Assembly: GCF_002879615.1 (NCBI RefSeq)
Contig: NZ_PNRF01000028.1
Coordinates: 251,029 to 315,028, forward strand
Length of the DNA: 64,000 nt
Direction of reading: 5' to 3'
Source of the DNA: Billgrantia endophytica
Lineage (GTDB): Bacteria > Pseudomonadota > Gammaproteobacteria > Pseudomonadales > Halomonadaceae
In this document: piece after piece, positions 19,059-27,640 of the stretch
Layout of the letters: each line of letters begins with the position of its first letter
How positions within the stretch are numbered: position 1 is the stretch's first letter
Program-made: the position numbers and the translations under genes
The notes under the pieces: generated by a model
What the model was told of the DNA's origin: nothing
What the model saw: the letters and a program-made list of their open reading frames with translations, nothing else
Database searches by the model: none

Positions 19059-19823
19059 TCAGTTCAGCTTCTTTTCCATGCGTTTTTCCAGCGCGTCCAG
19101 ATACGCTCGTATCCGTTCGGCGTTGGTTCCGGTGTCGCTGCGACCGACACGGGAGGCGGAGCGAACGTCCACCCGCACCCCCTCTTCCGTCTCGCTCAGC
19201 CGGATGACCACATCATCCTTGAAGCCGAACCAGGTGGTGGTGTCGGTGGCTTCGATGGTGCCATTGTCCATGCCGGCCAGCTTCCACTGGAAGGCACGCA
19301 CTTCGGCCAGCGCGGCATCGAAGACCGTGGATGGGGAAGCCTGGAACAGTAGCGGCCCGATATCCGGATAGGCATCGTGCTGCTGCCGGGCGGTGCGCTC
19401 GCCGGGGTAGTCCACCGCATTGGGTGCAGCCTCCCTGGCTTCCACCAAAACCGTGAAGGCGGGCGGGTTGGCGGTGTCCGTTGTGATGTCATGGATAGGT
19501 GGCACCGCCTGGGCACGCTGCCAGTGCTGCCAGGGAATGGCCAGCAACCCCACCACACCAGCGATCACCAGGCCACTGATCAGGACCGGACGCACGCGTC
19601 GGCAGAAGGCGGCAATCAGCAGGGCGAGCAGGCTGAGCCCGGCCGCAGCCATGGCCGCATAGACGCCGTAGCGCAACATGTTGAACGCCTGGTGCAACGA
19701 AAGCCATTCAAAACGATGGGCCGGTCCGGCTGCCGCCATCAGCAGGGCGGCCAGCATCAGCATCAGTAGCGCGAGCCCGACCGTTGCCCCTGCCAGTCGG
19801 CCCCTACGTCGTCTCTTCATCAT
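19059..19823 (-). CDS. DUF1499 family membrane protein
   Basis: The protein is about 254 residues. After a basic start (MMKRRRR) it has three or four hydrophobic helices within the first 125 residues and then a soluble DUF1499 domain. That domain contains AIEATDTTTWFGFKDDV-like spacing (here TIEATDTTTWFGF) and a conserved VRSASRVGRSD block. DUF1499 proteins are of unknown function. The start is either of two adjacent ATGs at 19823 and 19820; an in-frame reading from 19904 precedes the basic start and lacks support. Confidence 0.85.
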   Translation of the reverse strand: MMKRRRRGRLAGATVGLALLMLMLAALLMAAAGPAHRFEWLSLHQAFNMLRYGVYAAMAAAGLSLLALLIAAFCRRVRPVLISGLVIAGVVGLLAIPWQHWQRAQAVPPIHDITTDTANPPAFTVLVEAREAAPNAVDYPGERTARQQHDAYPDIGPLLFQASPSTVFDAALAEVRAFQWKLAGMDNGTIEATDTTTWFGFKDDVVIRLSETEEGVRVDVRSASRVGRSDTGTNAERIRAYLDALEKRMEKKLN

Positions 19824-20069
19824 GTCGCTGTCTATCCAGGTCCTATTATTCTTGAAGCCGATGCGTCCTGCCTCTCGCGGCCACCCTCCACCAGCGTAAA
19901 CCAATCTCGGGCCCGGGTCGCTGAGCGCCTCACCTTGCTGGTGGTCGACGTGCGGCGTTTAACAGGATGGTTGCGTTTCCTGACGTTTCATTTCGCTGTG
20001 TCCCTGAGGGCCAACTACTTTTAAGAGGTACTACCTTCAAGACGTCGGTTTACTCAAGGAGGGAGCGAG

Positions 20070-20753
20070 ATGAAAAGGACATTATTGGCTATTGCGATTG
20101 GGGCAATCTCCGCCGGTATCGCCGGGGGCGCCCTGGCTCAGGAAACCGAGGACGATATCGAGCGCAACGGCGATGCGACAATGAGCGAAGAGCAAACCAA
20201 CCAGGACACAGACGACACCCAGGCGGCTGACGACGATGGCGATCAGGAAGACCTGGACATCGATGACGATGATCTGGACGCCGAAGGCGATGATGCCGAC
20301 GATTATGAGGAGATGGACCCCGAAGACATGGACGTCGAGGAGACGGACACGGAGCAGACCGGCGAGGCGCCTCAAACCGACGCCGATGACGCTTTCGACG
20401 AGATGGGTGCCGCCGAGGCCACCCTGGACGAGTCACTGGGCGCCATGCAGGTCAGCGAACTCGAAGGCATGACCGTCATCAATATGGAAGACGAGGAGAT
20501 TGGCGACATCCAGAGTGTCGTCAAGCATAACGATACCGGCGATCTCCATGCGGTCGTTACCGTTGGGGGGTTCTGGGGCATGGGTGGAACGGACATCACC
20601 CTGCCGCTGGCGGAGATGCAACTGGAGGACGAGCAGCTCGTGTTCCAGCAGACTTACGGTGAAGATGAGCTCGAAAGCTCGAACGAGTATGACGAGGACC
20701 GCTACAGCGACGTGGATGACGACATGACCCTCTCGGACGCCTGGGGGCTGTAA
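20070..20753 (+). CDS. Secreted, highly acidic PRC-barrel domain protein
   Basis: The 227-residue protein has a signal peptide ending AGGALA and then an exceptionally acidic stretch (about 25-115) dominated by D and E. A PRC-barrel domain follows (about 125-205, MQVSELEGMTVINMEDEEIGDI), and the tail is acidic again. PRC-barrel domains bind RNA or proteins and occur in RimM and photosynthetic reaction-centre subunits. In the periplasm of a halophile this protein may bind cations or act under salt stress, which is inference. A strong AAGGAGGGAG ribosome site precedes the ATG. A terminator follows. Confidence 0.88.
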   Translation: MKRTLLAIAIGAISAGIAGGALAQETEDDIERNGDATMSEEQTNQDTDDTQAADDDGDQEDLDIDDDDLDAEGDDADDYEEMDPEDMDVEETDTEQTGEAPQTDADDAFDEMGAAEATLDESLGAMQVSELEGMTVINMEDEEIGDIQSVVKHNDTGDLHAVVTVGGFWGMGGTDITLPLAEMQLEDEQLVFQQTYGEDELESSNEYDEDRYSDVDDDMTLSDAWGL

Positions 20754-20785
20754 GGCAACGTCCAGATCCGAAAAACCGTCGAAAG

Positions 20786-20817
20786 AAGGCAAGGCCATGC
20801 GCCTTGCCTTTCTTTTA
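20786..20817 (+). terminator. Rho-independent terminator after the PRC-barrel gene
   Basis: AAGGCAAGGC pairs perfectly with GCCTTGCCTT around a five-base loop and is followed by TCTTTT. It lies about 33 bp after the PRC-barrel stop codon. Confidence 0.85.
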
Positions 20818-20972
20818 CTAGGCCTTCGATGTGTCATGTGGGTCTGGCCTGCTCCAGTAACCGTCCAACAGGGTGGAAAAAACAGGTTGCGGGAGGTAGT
20901 GTCGACCTGCCCCAGAGCCGGGTGCCATGGGGCGAGACGGTTTTCACAAAGGCATCTATAAGGGAGCAAGCA

Positions 20973-21341
20973 ATGGCGACAAGGAGCGGTAAGCGTACTT
21001 TCATGGCGGCCCTGGTCGCACTGTTCGGACTGGTCAGCCAGCCGCTATGGGCGCACGCCCATGTGACCGATACGCACCCCGACGATGGCGCGGTGCTGGA
21101 GCAGGCCCCAGCGCGGCTGGAGCTCCAGTTCGATGCACCGATTCGTATCACCCGGTTCGACGTCAGCGGCCCGCAGGGGGCGGTCGAGACGAGCGAAGAC
21201 CCGGTCGGCCCGCCGTCGGAACGGCATGCCGCCGTGCCCGCCGATACCCTGGAAGCGGGCGAATACCAGGTCGTCTGGCGCGGTATCGCCGAGGATGGCC
21301 ATACCATGTCGGGTGACTACCGCTTCACGATCCAAGAGTAA
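20973..21341 (+). CDS. copC: Copper resistance protein CopC
   Basis: The 122-residue protein has a signal peptide ending QPLWA, so the mature form begins HAHVTDTHP, giving an N-terminal histidine that binds Cu(II) in CopC. The GAVLEQAPARLELQFD beta-strand block and the late DGHTMSGDYRF, which supplies the second copper site residues, are typical. A reading that begins at 20829 was rejected because it precedes the signal peptide. AGGGAG lies eight bases upstream of the ATG. It forms an operon with copD, three bases apart. Confidence 0.93.
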   Translation: MATRSGKRTFMAALVALFGLVSQPLWAHAHVTDTHPDDGAVLEQAPARLELQFDAPIRITRFDVSGPQGAVETSEDPVGPPSERHAAVPADTLEAGEYQVVWRGIAEDGHTMSGDYRFTIQE

Positions 21342-21344
21342 GCC

Positions 21345-22241
21345 ATGAACGGGATCGCCCTGGCTGGCCTGGACCCGTGGACGGCCGGTCGTGTTCTCTC
21401 CCTGGCAGGGTTCTACGGGGCCGCGCTGCTGGCGGTGGGTGGCGTGCTGTTTCGCTTTGCCTTTCCTTCGTTGCCGCAGCGCGAGACGACCGTGCTCAAG
21501 CGCAGTATCCTGCTCGCGGTCTGGGCAGGCATCGGGATGCTACTGCTGCTTTGGCTGCTGCAGGCCGCCTATCTGGGGGGTGGCAACTGGGCAGCGGCCC
21601 GCAACCCGCTGTTACTGGGGATCGCGGGAGACGGCGCCCAGGGAGATCGGTTGCGCTTGGCGGTGGTCGGGCTGCTGCTGCTGCAAGCCAACCTGATGGA
21701 AGGCCGGTTCAGGCCGTTGCGTCACGGGCTGAGCATGATGGGTATCGGGCTGGTACTGCTGGCCTTCGCCCAGGTCGGCCATACCCGTGGTGATCCTCGC
21801 CTGGGTGGCCTGCTGGTCGTTCACCTGACCATGGCCGCGTTCTGGGCGGCGGCGCTGATGCCGCTATACCGGCTGGCTGGCCGACGCCCGGGCGATGACT
21901 CGTCGTCCCGGCTACTGGCCCAGTTCGGGCGCTTCGGCTTGGCCCTGGTGCCTTTACTGCTCATCGCCGGGGGCTGCCTGGCCGCGTGGTTACTGGGTGG
22001 CCGGCTGTCCGCGCTGCTGTACACGCCCTACGGGCAGCTTCTGTCAATAAAGTTGACCCTGGTCGCGCTGCTGCTGCTCCTGGGTGCCACCAACCGATGG
22101 TGGCTGGTGCCCGCTGCGGTACGGGGCGCACCGAACGCCAGCCGCCGGCTGCGCGGCAGCATTGCCGCCGAGGGACTATTGATGGCGCTCATCATACTGG
22201 TCGCGGCAGGACTACTGACCACCACCTCCCCGGTCGGATAG
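21345..22241 (+). CDS. copD: Copper resistance protein CopD, inner membrane
   Basis: This 298-residue protein has about eight membrane helices and the CopD family pattern, including AQVGHTRG and HLTMAAFWAAALMPL with conserved histidines. CopD is thought to move copper across the inner membrane using copper handed over by CopC. It starts three bases after copC and must be cotranscribed with it. It converges on the PLP racemase gene, 14 bp away. Confidence 0.93.
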   Translation: MNGIALAGLDPWTAGRVLSLAGFYGAALLAVGGVLFRFAFPSLPQRETTVLKRSILLAVWAGIGMLLLLWLLQAAYLGGGNWAAARNPLLLGIAGDGAQGDRLRLAVVGLLLLQANLMEGRFRPLRHGLSMMGIGLVLLAFAQVGHTRGDPRLGGLLVVHLTMAAFWAAALMPLYRLAGRRPGDDSSSRLLAQFGRFGLALVPLLLIAGGCLAAWLLGGRLSALLYTPYGQLLSIKLTLVALLLLLGATNRWWLVPAAVRGAPNASRRLRGSIAAEGLLMALIILVAAGLLTTTSPVG

Positions 22242-22254
22242 CGGAGATCACCGT

Positions 22255-23448
22255 TCACTTCGATCCAGTCGGGTCCGTACGATGCCAGCCGGCCAACCGC
22301 GCCTGGTAAGTTCCAAGGGTGGTGCGCCAGGCCCAGCGCGGCTTGCCCATTGCCGCGGTGCCTCTACCCATCATTGGCACAACGGGGCGTTGCGTCGCTG
22401 TGATCATGGTCACAACAAACGGAGACGTCATTGCGCGCAGCAGCGCCGAGTAATTGAGCCCGAAGCGGATCTCCGTGCCGGGCGCCAGGCGGTGCTGCGT
22501 TTCCAGCACCAGGTGATCGCTGCTGGCGGCGAGCACGCTGATGTCGCCCGGGGGCGTCAGGCCATCCGGGTCCACATCTTGCCGACCGATCGCGGCGATC
22601 GTCTGAATGATGGTGCCACGTTCGAGCATCTGCATCGGCACGCCGAATGCTGCCTCGCCTGTTGCGCCTCGTGGCGCTGTCGGTTTGGCCAGCGACTCGA
22701 TGACGGGCACCACCAGTGTGAAGGCGTCGGTGTGCAGGCCGTTCAGGGGCTTTCGCGTGAGGGGGTCGCATCCCAGCAGGATCGACTCGCCGAGCCGCAG
22801 GTCATTGACTCGGCCGGCTGGCGCTTCGATGGCCCAGGCGAGATTTGCCGAATTGCCGCCGGAAACGATCGGCAGGTGTAGGCCCAGCTCACCTTCGAGC
22901 AGGGTCGCAAGCGAAGATAGCTCATCCATATTGCCAGCGCTTGGCACGACGCCGGCACGGCATGCCAGGTTGGTGCCGAGGCCGACGAGCGTGACGTGAG
23001 GAGTGCGCGATATGCGCCGGGCAAGGTCGAGCACCTCGCCTGGCAGCACGCCTTCGCGTAGATCCCCCAGCTCCACCATCAGCACCAGGCCGTGAATGAC
23101 GCCGCGTTTGCCCGCCGCCGCTGACAATGCATTCACCACCTCGGGCTCACTCACCTGGCTGATGCTTGCGCATGCCACTGTCCGGCCGGCCTGATCGGGC
23201 GTGGGAGAACGCAGCAGCGTCAGCGGCGTGCGGATGCCTGCGTCGCGAAGTGCCTCGAGATTTTCGATCCGTGAATCGCCAAGACGCGCCACACCCCCCG
23301 CGATCATGGCGTTCGCCACTTCGGGCAAGCCCAGGGTCGCCTTGGTGACCCCGGTGACGTCGATACCGCGACCGGCCAACAGGGCGACAAGTTCTCGAGC
23401 GTTGTCCTCGATCTTGGCCAGATCGATTTCGATGCGGGGGCAGATCAC
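22255..23448 (-). CDS. Alanine/ornithine racemase-like PLP-dependent enzyme
   Basis: The protein is about 397 residues from a GTG that overlaps the stop of the DUF1611 gene (GTGA). It has the fold-type III PLP barrel: the lysine in GVTKATLG after the first strand, then GDSRIENL, MVELGDLREG and SGGNSANL blocks that hold the phosphate. It resembles the YhfX/ornithine racemase group more than true Alr. With DUF1611 beside it, it probably interconverts D and L forms of a glutamate-like or acylated amino acid, which is inference. An upstream reading from 23529 lies inside the neighbour and was rejected. Confidence 0.82.
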   Translation of the reverse strand: MICPRIEIDLAKIEDNARELVALLAGRGIDVTGVTKATLGLPEVANAMIAGGVARLGDSRIENLEALRDAGIRTPLTLLRSPTPDQAGRTVACASISQVSEPEVVNALSAAAGKRGVIHGLVLMVELGDLREGVLPGEVLDLARRISRTPHVTLVGLGTNLACRAGVVPSAGNMDELSSLATLLEGELGLHLPIVSGGNSANLAWAIEAPAGRVNDLRLGESILLGCDPLTRKPLNGLHTDAFTLVVPVIESLAKPTAPRGATGEAAFGVPMQMLERGTIIQTIAAIGRQDVDPDGLTPPGDISVLAASSDHLVLETQHRLAPGTEIRFGLNYSALLRAMTSPFVVTMITATQRPVVPMMGRGTAAMGKPRWAWRTTLGTYQARLAGWHRTDPTGSK

Positions 23449-24584
23449 GCCATTTCCAGTTGCCGATGCGCCTGCAGTGCGGGAAAGGCGGCGGTGACCA
23501 TCGCCACCAGTGCCGAGGGGTCGTGCCACAGCGCATCGGTGGCGGGGATGCCGAGTTCGACATCGTAGCGGGCGATGGCCGCCGTGACCTCTGCCTCGGT
23601 CATGTCCTCGTGATTGATGGCCAGCCCGATGACCTTGGTCTTGCCGAACAGCTCGATGAGCTTGATCTCCGAGAGGGGAGACGGCATCCGCACCTCCGGA
23701 TAGTCACTGAGCATTGTGCGGGCCGGGGCATGCTGCATGATCACGGCTTGTGGTCGGCTGGCGCGCAATACGACCGTCGAGCTCAAGTACGCGGGGTGGC
23801 TGAGGGCGCCCTGACCCTCGATCACGATAACGTCGGGGCGCTCGCCTTCATAAGCGGCAAGCACCGCCCCCTCCAGCTCGCCGACGCCGAACTGGGCGGG
23901 AATCGCATCCAGTGCGACGCCGTAGGCCGCACCCTGCATGAGACCGGTCTGCCCCGTTCCCACCATGACGGTGCGAATTCCGGCATCGTTGAGTGCCTGG
24001 GTGAGAAGCGTCGAGGTGGTGCGCTTGCCGATCGCGCCATCCGTGCCCAGCACCGCGATGCGCACGCAGTCGACGCTGTTGATCGCCCCATCGAACATGC
24101 GCAGATGCTTGGTTGGGCGTGGTCGGCGTATATCGTGAAGCGTCACTCCGGTGGCGAGTGCCGCCGCCGAGAACTCCGGGTCGTCCGCGAGGAACTCGTG
24201 CAGGCCGGATACCACGTCGATTCCCGCCGCCACGGCGGCAAGCACCACCGCGCGATCTGACTCGGACATCAATCCCGACAGCGGCGCAAGGCCGAAGATG
24301 AGCACGTCGGGAAGATCGTCAGCCGCTGCGAGCGCCGCCGTCAGGTCCGCCACGATGGGAATGCCCGCTGCCGCATCGCCCAGGGCGATACCCGCATCTT
24401 CGCCGGTCATGGTGCTGTCGATGACGGAGAGGATGCGATACCTCTCGCTGCTGCGCACCAGGCCGTTGGCCGTCTTGCCATCGATGCGCGTGAAATTGCC
24501 CTCGCAATACACGACGGCCGATTGACGGGCGTCACCGCGGTGAGTGGCTGAGTTGAGAATGGCATGAAGGGAAGTAGGAAGCAT
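23445..24584 (-). CDS. DUF1611 domain protein, DgcN-like N-acetyltransferase candidate
   Basis: This protein of about 379 residues matches DUF1611. The N-terminal domain ends near residue 150. The C-terminal P-loop-like domain has VLGTDGAIGKRTTSTLL as its nucleotide loop, followed by GTGQTGLMQGA and VIEGQGALSHP. Some members, named DgcN, acetylate D-glutamate at the start of a D-glutamate catabolic route in marine and other bacteria; here the usual partner DgcA is replaced by a PLP racemase. The ATG at 24584 has AGG ten bases upstream. The pair is overlapped by four bases and thus coupled. Confidence 0.8.
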   Translation of the reverse strand: MLPTSLHAILNSATHRGDARQSAVVYCEGNFTRIDGKTANGLVRSSERYRILSVIDSTMTGEDAGIALGDAAAGIPIVADLTAALAAADDLPDVLIFGLAPLSGLMSESDRAVVLAAVAAGIDVVSGLHEFLADDPEFSAAALATGVTLHDIRRPRPTKHLRMFDGAINSVDCVRIAVLGTDGAIGKRTTSTLLTQALNDAGIRTVMVGTGQTGLMQGAAYGVALDAIPAQFGVGELEGAVLAAYEGERPDVIVIEGQGALSHPAYLSSTVVLRASRPQAVIMQHAPARTMLSDYPEVRMPSPLSEIKLIELFGKTKVIGLAINHEDMTEAEVTAAIARYDVELGIPATDALWHDPSALVAMVTAAFPALQAHRQLEMA

Positions 24585-24778
24585 GAATCGCAAACCTCAG
24601 GTCTGGACTCAGAGGAGGCGACGGGATGGCCCGGCCGATACGGCCGACAGTCAACGAGAGGACCCCACCAAGACAAGTGGATGTACGTCAGCATACACAG
24701 ATTGGGGGCAGCCGTATGCTTCTGTCTCCACACAGGCATCAGGTTGAACGGCCATGTGAACAGCATCCATCTCCGATG

Positions 24779-26815
24779 TTACAGGTCCTTGACCAGCCGC
24801 AGGGCATCGTAGATAGCCGCATGGGTGTTCCGGGACTCGACGGCATCACCGATCCGGAACAGCTGGAACCCATCGCCCGAATTGCGAATGACGGCCTGGG
24901 GTCTGCCGACGATCAGGTCCTCGTAGTTCACTTCGCCACCATTGCTGGAATGCGGCTTCAGCTCGAAATAGATGTCGGCCATCGGCGTGATGCCGTAATT
25001 GACCACCACCTGGTCGATGCGCCGCTCGTGGTCCAGGTCAAGGTAGTCGCTGGTGATCCTGGCGAGCAGTTCGCTGCCATCCCGCTGCACGGACTTCAGC
25101 CGGTAGGTGGGTGTGAAGGTGACGTTGGGGCGCTGCAGGGAGCGCATGTAGGGCACCAGGTTCATGGCCATGATTTCCGCCGAGAAGGTGCGGTCCGGGG
25201 TCATGATCTCGAGCTCGGCCTCCGTGGCGGCAATGACCTCCGCCGCCTGCATGGCGGCATGATCGCCGGCATCATCGAACAGCAATACCCTTTTACCCGG
25301 TGGCACGTGCCCGGAAAGGATGTCCCAGGTGTTGACCACCAGGTCGCTGCCGACCGTGGGCTGGTCCTCCATGGGGTAGCCGCCAGTGGCCACGATTACC
25401 ACATCCGGGTTTTCCTGCAGCACATCCTCGACTTCCGCCCAGACGTTGTAGCGGATCTCGACGCCGAGGGCCTCGCAGCGTTCCAGGCGCCAGTCGATGA
25501 TGCCCATCATCTCGCGGCGGCGCTCGCTCTGCGCCGTGAGACGCACCTGGCCGCCCGCATCGCTGGCGGCTTCCAGTACCACCACTTCGTGGCCTCGCTC
25601 ACCGGCAACCCGGGCGGCTTCCAGCCCCGCTGGGCCGGCACCGATGACCACTATCCGGCGCTTCTGGGCTGCCTTGGAGATGGTGTGGGGCATGGTGGTT
25701 TCGCGCCCGGTGGCGGCGTTGTGGATGCAGTAGGCGGCGCCACCCTGATAGATGCGGTCGAGGCAGTAGTTGGCCCCGACGCAGGGGCGGATCTCCTCTT
25801 CGCGCCCTTCGACGATCTTGCGCACGATATGCGGATCGGCCATGTGGGCACGGGTCATGCCGATCATGTCGACCTTGCCCGAGGCGATGGCGTGGCGAGC
25901 GGTGGCGACATCCTGGATCTTGGCCCCATGGAAGGTGGGAAAATCCACCTGACGACGGATCTCTCCGGCGAAGTCCAGGTGCGGGGCACTGGGCATGCCC
26001 TGAATGGGGATCACGTCGGTGAGCCCCGGGTCGGTGTCGATATGACCGCGCACCACGTTGAGGAAATCGACCAGGCCGCTGTCCTTCAGGCGCTGCGAGA
26101 TCGCCATCCCGTCGCTGGCCGTCAGCCCGCCCGGCAGCATTTCGTCGCCGGTATAGCGCACGCCGACGATGAATTCCTCACCGACCCGCTGGCGAATGGC
26201 ACGCAGCACGTCGAAGGTGAAACGCAGCCGGTTGTCGAGATCGCCTCCGTAAGGTTCCTCGAGGGTATTGGTCAGCGGCGACCAGAACTGGTCCATCAGG
26301 TGGCCATAGGCCTGCAGCTCGATACCATCGAGGCCGGCGGCATGCATGCGTTCGGCGGCATCGGCGTAGTCGCGGATCAAACGCTCGATGTCCCAATCCT
26401 CGACCTGCTTGGGAAAGGCGCGGTGGGAGGCTTCGCGACGGTGCGACGCCGACACCGCCGGCAGCCAGTCGCCCTTGTCCCAGCGGGTGCGTCGGCCCAG
26501 GTGGGTCAACTGGATCATCACGGCGGTGCCGTGCTCGTGGCAGGCATCGGTCAGCTCGCTTATCCAGGGCACCACCTCGTCCTTGTAGGCCAGGATGTTG
26601 TTGAATACCGGCGGGCTATCCTTGGCCACCGCCGCGGAGCCGGCGGTCATGGTCAGGCCAAGGCCGGCCCTGGCCCGTTCGACGTGGTAGGCGCGATAGA
26701 GCGCCTTGGGCAACCCGTCCTCGGGGTAGGCGGGCTCGTGGGACGTCAGCATGAGCCGGTTCTTCAGGGTCAGGTGCTTGAGTCGGTAGGGGTGCAGCAG
26801 GGGGTCGTTAGCCAT
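24779..26815 (-). CDS. NADH:flavin oxidoreductase/TMADH-DgcA-type amine demethylase candidate
   Basis: The 678-residue protein has an FMN TIM-barrel (about 1-340) like old yellow enzyme, then a cysteine cluster CVGANYC ... YC for an iron-sulfur centre. A FAD/NAD domain follows with VIGAGPAGLEAARVAGERG. The second cysteine of the usual CIGCNxxC motif is alanine here, which is also seen in the dimethylglycine demethylase DgcA group as I recall it. Such enzymes remove N-methyl groups or reduce enoyl bonds. The neighbours (ProC-like reductase, proline racemase superfamily) suggest proline betaine or N-methylproline as possible substrate, but this is not proven. It is divergent from a TetR gene. 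Confidence 0.83.
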   Translation of the reverse strand: MANDPLLHPYRLKHLTLKNRLMLTSHEPAYPEDGLPKALYRAYHVERARAGLGLTMTAGSAAVAKDSPPVFNNILAYKDEVVPWISELTDACHEHGTAVMIQLTHLGRRTRWDKGDWLPAVSASHRREASHRAFPKQVEDWDIERLIRDYADAAERMHAAGLDGIELQAYGHLMDQFWSPLTNTLEEPYGGDLDNRLRFTFDVLRAIRQRVGEEFIVGVRYTGDEMLPGGLTASDGMAISQRLKDSGLVDFLNVVRGHIDTDPGLTDVIPIQGMPSAPHLDFAGEIRRQVDFPTFHGAKIQDVATARHAIASGKVDMIGMTRAHMADPHIVRKIVEGREEEIRPCVGANYCLDRIYQGGAAYCIHNAATGRETTMPHTISKAAQKRRIVVIGAGPAGLEAARVAGERGHEVVVLEAASDAGGQVRLTAQSERRREMMGIIDWRLERCEALGVEIRYNVWAEVEDVLQENPDVVIVATGGYPMEDQPTVGSDLVVNTWDILSGHVPPGKRVLLFDDAGDHAAMQAAEVIAATEAELEIMTPDRTFSAEIMAMNLVPYMRSLQRPNVTFTPTYRLKSVQRDGSELLARITSDYLDLDHERRIDQVVVNYGITPMADIYFELKPHSSNGGEVNYEDLIVGRPQAVIRNSGDGFQLFRIGDAVESRNTHAAIYDALRLVKDL

Positions 26816-26871
26816 TTCCGGTGTCCTTGTCAGGGGCCTTGTTATTGTGTATTCGACAAAGCTAGCGAGAA

Positions 26872-26910
26872 ATGTACATATGTGTCAATTTAAATGATAG
26901 TGGTGTACAT
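26872..26910. promoter_or_regulatory. Paired TGTACAT motifs, possible TetR operator
   Basis: ATGTACAT, a perfect palindrome, lies at 26872-26879 and GTGTACAT at 26903-26910, 31 bp apart and therefore on the same face of the helix. They lie between the flavoenzyme and the divergent TetR gene. A related ATGTACGT occurs at 24681-24688, before the DUF1611 gene. Autoregulation by the TetR protein is a natural guess. Confidence 0.45.
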
Positions 26911-26968
26911 GGACGGGCGAAGGGCTCCATCGGGGCAGGTCATGAGAGCCGCGGAAACGAGGTAATGA

Positions 26969-27640
26969 ATGAACACCAAAGTCGGGAAAGGGCGGGCGGA
27001 AGACTGGCTGGATGCCGCCTATGAGCAACTGATCTCATCGGGCGTGGAGTCGGTCAGGATTCTGCCCTTGGCAAAAGCATTGAAGACCTCCCGAACGAGT
27101 TTCTACTGGTTTTTCAAGGATCGCGACGCTCTGCTGGATGGTCTGATCGAACGCTGGAAAGCGAAAAACACGCATGGCCTGATCAGCCAGACCGAGCGCT
27201 ACGCCGAGTCGGTCGTCGAGGCCATGCTGAATGTCTTCGACTGCTGGCTGGATGAGACGCTGTTCGATGCCGAGTTCGAGTTCGCCGTGCGCTACTGGGC
27301 CATGCAGGCTCCCGAGGTCGCACGTGAGGTCGCCTCCGCTGATCGCAAGCGCATCGATGCCCTGACGCGGATGCTGATTCGCTTCGGCGATGAACCGCAT
27401 TCCGCCAATGTCCGGGCGCGCACGACCTACCTGACCCAGATCGGCTATATCTCGATGCGTACCCAGGAAACCAAGGACGAGCGCATCGGTCGGGTGGCCG
27501 AATACGTTCAGATATTCACGGGACAGCCATGTCAGCGGCAGGACCTGGAGCGCTTCGCCTCGCGGCACACCTCACCGCTTGCCGACTGGATGAAGGCATA
27601 CGACAAGGGGAGGGAGAGCAAATGTCTTCAGGCGCCGTAG
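26969..27640 (+). CDS. TetR family transcriptional regulator
   Basis: This 223-residue regulator has an N-terminal helix-turn-helix (about 11-60), with LPLAKALKTSRTSFYWFFKDRDALLDGLIERW typical of TetR recognition and core helices. The ligand domain is not a close match to any group I can name. The gene is divergent from the flavoenzyme gene and overlaps the ProC-like gene by 19 bp, so it probably controls that catabolic set. Confidence 0.9.
   Translation: MNTKVGKGRAEDWLDAAYEQLISSGVESVRILPLAKALKTSRTSFYWFFKDRDALLDGLIERWKAKNTHGLISQTERYAESVVEAMLNVFDCWLDETLFDAEFEFAVRYWAMQAPEVAREVASADRKRIDALTRMLIRFGDEPHSANVRARTTYLTQIGYISMRTQETKDERIGRVAEYVQIFTGQPCQRQDLERFASRHTSPLADWMKAYDKGRESKCLQAP

Noticed and set aside
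24626..26893. Open frame of 755 codons on the plus strand opposite the flavoenzyme
   Set aside because: It mirrors the conserved oxidoreductase on the other strand, and its product is H/G/D-rich without family features.
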